This document shows positions 56,088-64,000 of a DNA stretch of 64,000 nucleotides, piece by piece. The notes below the pieces were generated by a model that worked only from the letters and a program-made list of their open reading frames with translations, was not told the DNA's origin and ran no database searches. How positions within the stretch are numbered: position 1 is the stretch's first letter; each line of letters opens with the position of its first letter. Location: positions 141,106 through 205,105 of the forward strand of contig CAJNOI010000099.1 in assembly GCA_905250115.1 (NCBI GenBank). Direction: 5' to 3'. Both the position numbers and the translations under genes were made by a program. This stretch comes from Adineta steineri (Eukaryota > Rotifera > Eurotatoria > Adinetida > Adinetidae).

Positions 56088-57224
56088 AGAAAAATAAAAA
56101 TTTCGAAAGAGAATTGACTTATTAAAAAAAAATATATATATAAATAATTCTATGTGTATGTTGTTCTTTATTTCTCGTGTTTATGTTTTTCATTATTGTA
56201 AATTGTTCCTACTTTATTCATATACCAACTGTGTTGTGTTACTTATCATGAAAGATTTTTCTCTTAACTTTATATTTACTATTCTATATTATAAATAAAA
56301 TAAGAGAGAAAAAATATATATATACATCAAGAAGTAATTGCATCACGCTAATGAAATGATTGAATTTAATGGACGTTGCATTTTAGGAAGCTGAAAAATA
56401 AAATCTTTATTTATATAAGCTAAATGTCAGCAATTCTAACATTGAAACTAGTTTATACTTAAATCAAATTTGTATTCTTTTAATCCTTCGAGACCTACGA
56501 TTTAATCTATGGACGAAACCTCTTAAAAACTTGATATTTTGTATCAGCATTGAGTATTATCGACACTTTCATTGATACTTTAAAAAAATATTTTAAGTCA
56601 TTTTTAACTTTTAGCCGTACCCCCTTACGGGAATGATGAGAAATATTTTAGTCACTTCCTTGGAGGTGTACGAACGGGAGCCTAAAAACTGACTCAGTAG
56701 GATTTTAATCTCGCCCAAATATGTCTTAACTACCAACATTTGTTAAATATATTCAAAAATTTTTGAAAACTAGAATTTTTCACTAGGTGGAAACATATGA
56801 GTCCCACCGGGACTCAAAGGGTTAAACAAAGTGATAATATCTAGTTTGTGGTTAATTTTTCTAAAGTGACGCAACTTAAGGTAAAACAACCAGTTGATAT
56901 TGATTGGTTATTCTTTTATCTTGATGAATCATCATTCGACACCAATCACAAAATGGTGGCTATATACAAACTAATAAAAAATTGCAAAATAATTTCAAAT
57001 TTAATTTAAATAATATGAAAAAAAATCTTTGAATTTTATTTATAAAATTTCTATATTTAATTATAATCAACCGATTTTTATTGATTCTTGAAACAATTAG
57101 GTAAAATATGGATTATTCGACTCCTCTACCCCCAGATAGTTTTAATAGTTTATTCGAACAAAAATTATATATTTGACAATTTTTTTTAATTTTAGATCTA
57201 TTATTCTCGAGTTCATTCTTTACA
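56088..57224. other. intergenic between H4 and RPL7
   Basis: Contains the H4 3' flank, a piggyBac-like element (56480-56825) and the RPL7 upstream region. A TTTTAG acceptor-like site (AG at 57194-57195) lies 29 bases before the RPL7 start. Confidence 0.6.
56480..56825. mobile_element. piggyBac-like MITE flanked by TTAA
   Basis: The right end reads GGGACTCAAAGGG followed by TTAA (56822-56825); its reverse complement is TTAACCCTTTGAGTCC. The left end reads TTAATCCTTCGAGACC (from 56480), matching at 13 of 16 positions. TTAA on both sides is the canonical piggyBac target duplication and CCC/GGG-type ends fit. The right end also has a perfect GAGTCCCACCGGGACTC hairpin. No transposase frame is present in about 340 bases, so the element is non-autonomous. 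Confidence 0.6.
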
Positions 57225-58309
57225 ATGACCGAGTTAGTATGAAGTTTTATCTCTTCTAAATAAACTTATTGATTTTCATTGTAGCGTCAAAAAGGTGAAC
57301 CCAGTTGCTGCTAAAACGCAAAAAACAACAACATCAACAAAAAAGGCTACACCAAAATTACCTGAAGTCTTATTGAAAAAACGAAAACTCTATGCTGATC
57401 TTAAAGCACGTCGTCTTCGTGCTCAAGTACAAGGTGCTAAAGTAAGAAAAAAACAAAATTTTCTTTTTGTTAATCGTTAAAATCTTATTTTTTTTTCTAT
57501 ATAGAACAAAAAATATAAACGTTTAGTTATCTTCAAACGTGCTGAAAAATATTCAAGCGAATATCGTAAGAAAGAACGTGATTTAATTCGTCTTAAACGT
57601 TCAGCTAAAGTACGTGGTAATTACCATGTTGAAGCTGAACAACCACTTGCTTTTGTTATTCGTATTCGTGGGTATGATTTTCAATTGAATAATTATTTGC
57701 ATTGAATTTTGAATTTATTATTTTTTAGTATTCGCGGTGTCCACCCACGTGTAAAACAAGTGCTTCGTCTCTTTCGTTTACGTCAAATAAACAATGGTGT
57801 CTTTGTTAAACTTAACAAAGCTACCGTTCAAATGTTACGTATTGCTGAACCATACATTGCATGGGGTTATCCAAATTTAAAATCAGTTCGTGAACTTGTT
57901 TATAAACGAGGCTTCGGAAAAGTTAATAAACAACGTATACCATTATCTGATAACAGTGTCATCGAAAAATCTCTCGGTATATTATCTAGAATTTTTGTTT
58001 ATATAGAAAGACATTTTTGTTTTCTGTATTTATTTAGGTAAACAAGATATCATTTGTGCAGAAGATCTTGTTCATGAGATTTTTACTGTTGGAGATAGTT
58101 TCAAAAAGGCTTCAAACTTTCTCTGGCCATTTAAACTCAACAATCCAAAAGGTATTTGAAATTAAAAAAAAACATGTTTAATTTTAATTATCTTTTTTTT
58201 CTTTGATTGAATAGGTGGATGGCGAAAGAAAGCTAATCACTTCGCTGATGGAGGTGATTTTGGAAATCGTGAACAATATATTAACCGATTGTTACGTAAA
58301 ATGGTTTAG
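57225..58309 (+). CDS. RPL7: ribosomal protein uL30 (RPL7)
   Basis: Large-subunit cytosolic ribosomal protein. The first coding exon (57225-57232) is only ATG ACC GA; it joins 57285 across a 52-base intron to give [18 protein letters not shown]. An in-frame GTG at 57295 is not a real start. The body shows the eukaryotic extension ([20 protein letters not shown]) and the uL30 core: [80 protein letters not shown], then [20 protein letters not shown] and NRLLRKMV before the stop at 58307-58309. Family-typical length, about 250 residues. Introns are all short. Confidence 0.97.
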
Positions 58310-60449
58310 ACGTGTTTCGTTGATTTTTCACGTTCTATACATTTGTTAACAACAGCATGAAAATAAAAACAAAAAGAATAATCGTTATTGTTTTGTTTTT
58401 TCTTGTCGATTTAAATACATTCGAAGAAAATAAAACACAAGAAGATAAGAATTGAAAATTTTCATCTATTTAGTATAACAAAACTATTCTAAATAAATTC
58501 CAATCAATGAGCACCATTGATGATATGCAAAATAATAATATAATTATGTTTAGACTTCCTATTATCTATGAGCTATATTTAAGATTGAAGATATGCATAA
58601 GACATTATGAATGTATTTTGATACCAACGAGTTTTTGTATTGCAGAAAGATAATACTGACACACTATTGATGAACAATAAAAACTTTGAATAAACCTTGG
58701 ATTCTTCAAGACAATTTCATTCTAATCTTTTATGTTAATTCATGCTAAGAAAGAAACTAGACTCTTCTTGTCTCTACTGATAAAAGATAATCTGGAAACA
58801 TACGAAACGTCGTAGTAATATCAAATGAATATATCTTATACAAATAGCTAAGAAAAAAATATTGCAAAAATAACGGTAACTTCTAAATCTTTTGTCATAT
58901 ATCTTATTTTACTATTAACATATTTACAGAATAATTCACTGCTAAAAGATTACCAATAGAGGGAATGTTTTGAATATGTACCGAAAAAAGCTCGTCAAAT
59001 TTCAGAATATGAAAAACGAATAGGCATTTTTAAAAGAGCTTTTATATCTGTGGGTTCTGAAATGAGATACATTCTATCTTTTTTTCACAGAAGATTAATA
59101 ATCTTTATGATACCATTTTTGTAATTTTATTTATTATTTGTTTGAATAGTAACATGACAAGCAAATATATATCTATAAAGATTTGTCATTCGTCCAGCTC
59201 TTGTAATTAACTGATTGTTTTATCATTCATGTAAGTTTAGACCTATTACTGAATGTCTTCATTAGGCCTGTAACAGTTCTATATCAATTCTCATCGCAGG
59301 AACTTTTAAGAAGCTCTTTTGATGAAAATTTAATCATTCTTGATATGAATTAATAACTATTCGTTTTGTAGTTGTTACACTTTTTTCTTTCTTTTACATT
59401 TTACAATTAAATCTAATATCATGTAAGAGTACGATATTACATTTAGAACTGTACAAATAATGAAATTGATGATTGAAAAGGATGAATAATAAGAACTGAA
59501 GTTCTTTTTCTTGTAAAAGTAGAACTAGCATAGGAATTGTTTTTAATAACAATGAATGCAAAACGCTACTATAGGTTGTTGATTGCTTTACTATAATGTA
59601 CAAAGTTAATGAAAGTTAGACGATATATTGCTCATCTCTATAAAAGGTATGCACTGTAATAAATTGACATAAAAAACTAGCCAAAGAATGCAATAGTTTT
59701 ATCTAAAAATAAGATCCTACCTTTTACCAAAATTTATCTGTTTGCACAAGGGAAACTCCAAAAGTTTTTTCGCCAACTCTTTTGACAAATAATCAAGGCC
59801 TGGTTCTAGTGTATTACGACTTCTAGATTACTATATTTTAATTTAAACTTAAATTATATTTTTATAATCCATAAGAAAATAAGACCAAAACAATAGTTGC
59901 TATCTCTTTTAGTTTTAAATTTTCATAAGTATCTAAGATTCTAAGTAAAATTGATAAGAAACATCAGTCAATCAATTAACTTTTGTTTGTTGTTCTATTT
60001 TGCACTAGGATATTCAATGAGAAGAAAAAATAATAGATATAAACAAAATAAAATTGATCTTGATACATGTCATTACTTATACATAATAGAAAGTTCTGCA
60101 ATACCCTTTTTGCTAGTTGAAGACAGATCATTAAAAAAACTGCATTGCATATCAAAATATTTCAAATTTCAATGTATGACTTATGCGTCTTCATCTTGTT
60201 CTAATCTTGTCAAACATGGATATAATATTTTTACTCAACAAAAAAGTAATACTTCTTATTATTACTTATTGATTCATCATTTGCATAAGGAGAAAAAATT
60301 ATTCAATATGTCAGTTGTACTCTAATTATTTCATTTCGACAGTGTAGAATGATTTAAATAGCGTTGCAATAATTCATTTCTTAGTTTATTCTGTTGAATA
60401 TTCTATAGATTATCAAAATAGAATTACTGGGTTATAAATATGCACATTG

Positions 60450-60878
60450 AATAATAATTGAGATAGCCATTCAAGCTGTCCCAAAGTCTGAAATCAGTTT
60501 ACTAGATATGTTACTAATCAAGAGTAATATATGTAGAAATAAAATACAAATAGAATGTGTAGAACTTGATCAAAAGCATGACGATGTTATTGATTTTGAT
60601 TCAGCGATTGTATTAATTGGTCGATATAATAATGATAAAGTATGAGATAGAATAACTTCAATAGTTTTTTTTTCTATTGAGTATTCTTCTAGCAAATACA
60701 ATACTATTTCAATCATAATCATTCTTCGCATAATCAGTACAATGATTTATTTTATACATATGGTTTTAAATATCAGACATATTCTGATAAACAACAACAA
60801 ATATATGTTATTGATCAAATGATTGCTCAATCATATATTTTATATTCTTCATTACCAAAACGATTCAGATCACAATAA
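60450..60878 (+). pseudogene. unidentified coding-like segment, possibly a gene relic
   Basis: Two stretches with the codon style of real exons here join in frame. The first ends VLIGRYNNDK at 60639 before GTATGA. The second starts after TTCTAG at 60693 with QIQYYFNHNHSSHNQYNDLF and runs through YGFKYQTYSDKQQQIYVIDQ to a stop at 60876-60878. Upstream, the frame is open only from about 60450, with the first Met at 60508, so 5' exons are missing or lost. I recognise no family; a faint resemblance of the second exon to kinesin-motor N-terminal sequence is too weak to call. A further open stretch (59951-60325) may be related. Loss of the rest of the gene would make it a relic. Confidence 0.35.
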
Positions 60879-62920
60879 TTATATTTAATAAATAATAATA
60901 ATGATGACGATAATATGCAACAGTATTAATGACAGAAATCATCTAAAGATCGATATTTTATCTCTAATAATTTATACTATGAACCATATACAAACGATTG
61001 TTTATAATTCACATTCTTACCAACGATTTAAACGTTATTTATATGTTATCAATAAATGGTGATGAAATCGACGATCTTTTAACGATTTTACTACATATAC
61101 ACCGATTAAACAACGAAATTAGTTCTTTTTCATTATTATTGCGCTGTTTGTAAATAAGTTGTGCACATGAAAAGCACATGTGATATTATAAAAAACGATA
61201 AAACGAAGGACGTACAAAGGATGAAGAAAAAAGTATGAGAGAACGAAAAGAATAAGACAATGTACAGAACAAGCAATAAATGTGACGCGTGTTCAACTAA
61301 CTCGATTGTGTAGAAATTATTCGAGCGTATACCACATTATCAATCGATAATATCATATCTTTTTTTATAACAATATTTTAAAAGCAGTTTTTTTTAGTAG
61401 CATCTTAATTTCATTTCAAACTTGATATAGATTCAAAGAATTACCTATTGCATTTTATTAAATAAAACAATCTCAATTAGTTGTAATATTTTATTGAAAC
61501 TAGTCTGTTTGTAGCAATATTGAAAAAATCTACCTGTCGTATCGTAATCAGTAATTTGGAATGCATCCGCAGATGATAAAAATCAATTAACATTTTTTCA
61601 AAAATATAAAATTTGAAATAGTGTATATAAATTTTCACAACATAGAGATATTAAGAGATAGAGATTTGTTTGATCATAGCGCTTTCGACTAACGACATCG
61701 TCTTCTCATATGGATTCTCTCGAATATACAAAAATACATATAAAAAAACAAATTGAAAGGTTAGATAACATTTCCATCATGTTACTGGTAAATAAAAACT
61801 TTTCATGAAATTTTTATTCCTAACACTAATTTTATTAAATTAAAAAAAATGAAACGCTAGAGTAATAATGAAAAATTTTAAAAAATATACTGTCAATTAT
61901 AGTTTTGGGCAGCCTTGATCGATCGTAATTAGCTGTCTGCTTTTTGTGCCCTAAAAAGACAACAGTATATAGTATTAGTCTGATTAACAATGTATGATAT
62001 GCGTGCAACTTACTGAGGTTTAAAACTTCATTCAAATATATTTCTTTTCACAAAGAACTAATACGAGTTCATTCATAAAAGATATCTAAGTACAATATAG
62101 CTTTCTTTCAGTATTGTGGAACATGATTAAGTGACTAAAAATGGTTCGGTGGTTGGCAATCTTTTCAAAGTTTCAGTGAAGTATTAAGTAGAAAAATAAA
62201 TAAGATTTCCTACTATTAAAAAGGCCATATATCTCTTCCTGCTCAAAACAGTTCTGTTAGATACAGATACACAAAATGTCCAAGTAAAGTGTAGCAACAC
62301 TTTCCATCATGCATAGTCTAAAAATTATTTTAGTAGGATGCCATGAACGTCGTTCATACTTAGACTATGATACATATATACATATCTCAAAGTGAGAAAA
62401 GAAACGAGTTATAACAATTTACATCATCAGATGCTCGACACGATTGTGTTAAATATTGGAACACAATTCTATTCATGAAAAGTATTAATCGAAATATTTT
62501 TTAGCTCTTATCTGAAGGAATGAGTTATATCGCAGATAATATCATTGTGCATGATGTCAATAAAGTTTTATTTGAACCTATTAGGATATAATATCGATTT
62601 CGTCGATAAAATCTGATCAGGCACAAATAGGAAAGCTGTGCATTGAACAAGGGAACAGTTACTCACCATTTGTTGCTTTGCAAAGCTCTATCAAAGATAA
62701 TCAATGAAAGAGAGTAGAGTCAACATCTGAATGATCAAAAGCATACAAATTATGAGTATTATTCACTGATACATGTGTTTAAGGTTTTCTTTAGTAGAAC
62801 AGTAAGACTTTTAAAAAGTCACTTTTGCATACGATACTCATACAAAAACCACACAAAGTGATAGTATCGATCGATATCGGTTACATTAGCTAGTTTATCA
62901 TATGATCCAATCAACTATTT

Positions 62921-63066
62921 CAGAGATGGAACCGGTACCGGCAACCGGGCGCTCCGAACTTCAGACCAGTAACTCTACCGGTATTTACCGTTCTGCCGCT
63001 TTTTGTGTCGGTCAACCGATATGTACCGGTACCGGTCGTCAAAAAGTCGAACCAGTTCCATCTCTG
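62921..63066. mobile_element. GC-rich palindromic element with 12-base terminal repeats
   Basis: CAGAGATGGAAC at 62921-62932 is the exact inverse of GTTCCATCTCTG at 63055-63066. Between them are several ACCGGT and CCGGTACCGG palindromes, strikingly GC-rich against the surroundings. CAGAG ends suit hAT-type elements, but no 8-base flanking duplication is visible. The class is therefore open. Confidence 0.6.
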
Positions 63067-63600
63067 TCATCAGTAACACATCATTATTCGTTATTGAATG
63101 AAACCTACTCTTATTTCATCATGAGGATGCTTTAATGACCGATGCTTAAAAAATACGAAGCGTCCGAGTATTCGCCAGCACGAGAGAATGAATTCACTTA
63201 CATAACACCTTCCTGACACTTCTATCTATTCAGCAAAAACAAATCTGCAGTATGACTGTGTTCCATAATAATTAGAATCTTACCAAGTGTTGGACAATAT
63301 TCTGTTTCTTTTCTTCACTATCACCTTCACTTATACATATATCATGATTTTCTCAGGATGTCTTACCTGAATTTTCAACTATGAACTCCTAAGACTCATC
63401 AATACAAACACCTTACATGAACTTATACGAACTCACTATTCTAATATTTTCCTCAATTCCGACCAAACTATTGAAGTCCAATATATGTACATCAGAACCG
63501 TGGTCAGCTAACAGTTCAAACAAACATCTTCTTCATAAGAACCTCGAATCTCAAACAAAGATTGTTCTCAACTCAACGATGAGCAGACATATGCATTGAG

Positions 63601-64000
63601 AATAGTTTAGAGTAAGATATTTTTAAAATATTTTGTTTCATCTGAATTAGTGAAATTTTTGATCTAATGATATGCAGATGAATGAATAGAGAATAGTTTA
63701 CAGAAGCAAATCTTTAAAATATTTTGTTGAATTGAGAATATTGGCAATGTTGGCTCAATGATACATAGTGACGACGAAAGAGAATAGTTTATATCAAGAG
63801 GTTTTTAAAATATTTTGCTGAATTGAGAATAATGGCAATGTTGATTCAACAATGCACTGTCGTGACGAAAGTGAATAGTTATATCAAGACATTTTTAAAA
63901 TATTTTGCTGAATTGAGAATAAACACAATGTTGGTTCCATGATACATGGTGACGACGAAAGAGAATAGTTTATAAGAAGAGATTTTTAAAATATTTTTCT
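63601..64000. repeat. about 91-base tandem satellite array
   Basis: The block GAATAGTTTA recurs with aatagt at 63601, 63692, 63783, 63874 and 63964, spacing 90-91 bases. Each unit continues to TTTTTAAAATATTTTG, then GAATTGAGAAT, CAATGTTG and GACGACGAAA. At least 4.4 copies are present with increasing similarity toward the window end, and the array runs off the edge. A degenerate partial unit may precede it at 63560-63600. Confidence 0.92.

Larger units (their letters stand above)
58310..64000. other. gene-poor right end
   Basis: 5.7 kb with no recognised family. It contains an unidentified coding-like segment (about 59990-60878), a GC-rich palindromic element (62921-63066) and a tandem array (from 63601). 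The rest is AT-rich with scattered short open frames that show no splice context or conserved motif. Confidence 0.5.

Noticed and set aside
57295..57297. GTG as the RPL7 start
   Set aside because: An upstream mini-exon (57225-57232) with a proper ATG splices in frame to give MTDVKKVNP.
60693..60878. Possible kinesin-motor fragment
   Set aside because: Only a loose Y/Q-rich resemblance; no P-loop, switch or microtubule-binding motif is present.

Overview
This window is animal nuclear DNA. It is strongly AT-rich, and its genes are broken by many very short GT-AG introns (mostly about 50-60 bases) plus a few of 300-1300 bases. The proteins are animal-specific: PTEN, NPC1, SEC14L1, Smaug, HERPUD, TFIIE-beta, DCAF7 and a neuregulin-like ligand. 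Codon style, intron size, intron-containing histone H4 and repeated 3' splice-site signals just upstream of start codons fit a bdelloid rotifer (Adineta/Rotaria type). That assignment is my inference; the sequence itself shows only a compact invertebrate genome. There are no bacterial operons, CRISPR arrays or recognisable tRNA/rRNA genes.

Layout, left to right. 1-804: non-coding with a small decayed transposon. Minus strand 0.8-9.05 kb: a secreted type-B carboxylesterase, ABHD13, and HERPUD, with HERPUD only 118 bases upstream of ABHD13. Plus strand 9.6-32.6 kb: PTEN (sharing a 0.6 kb divergent promoter region with HERPUD), SEC14L1/5, NPC1, Smaug/SAMD4 and TFIIE-beta. Minus strand 33.4-47.5 kb: a TMEM196-like four-pass membrane protein, a neuregulin-like Ig-EGF-TM protein, a PLAT-domain (LOXHD1-like) protein with a repetitive tail, and mitochondrial EF-Tu. 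49.4-52.3 kb: a lamin-tail-domain protein, a small secreted orphan protein and (minus strand) a single-C2-domain protein. Plus strand 53.2-58.3 kb: ribosomal protein eS25, DCAF7, histone H4 and ribosomal protein uL30 (RPL7). 58.3-64 kb is gene-poor, with one unrecognised coding-like segment, a GC-rich palindromic element and a roughly 91-base tandem array running off the right edge.

Most genes are unrelated housekeeping or signalling genes. Two same-strand pairs are unusually tight (HERPUD-ABHD13 and eS25-DCAF7, each under 130 bases from stop to start). In both, a 3' splice-site-like sequence lies between the genes, as expected for operons resolved by spliced-leader trans-splicing. The best leads for follow-up are this splice-acceptor pattern, the invertebrate neuregulin-like gene, the PLAT protein's tail repeats, the TATA-driven secreted orphan, and several small inverted-repeat transposons with target-site duplications.
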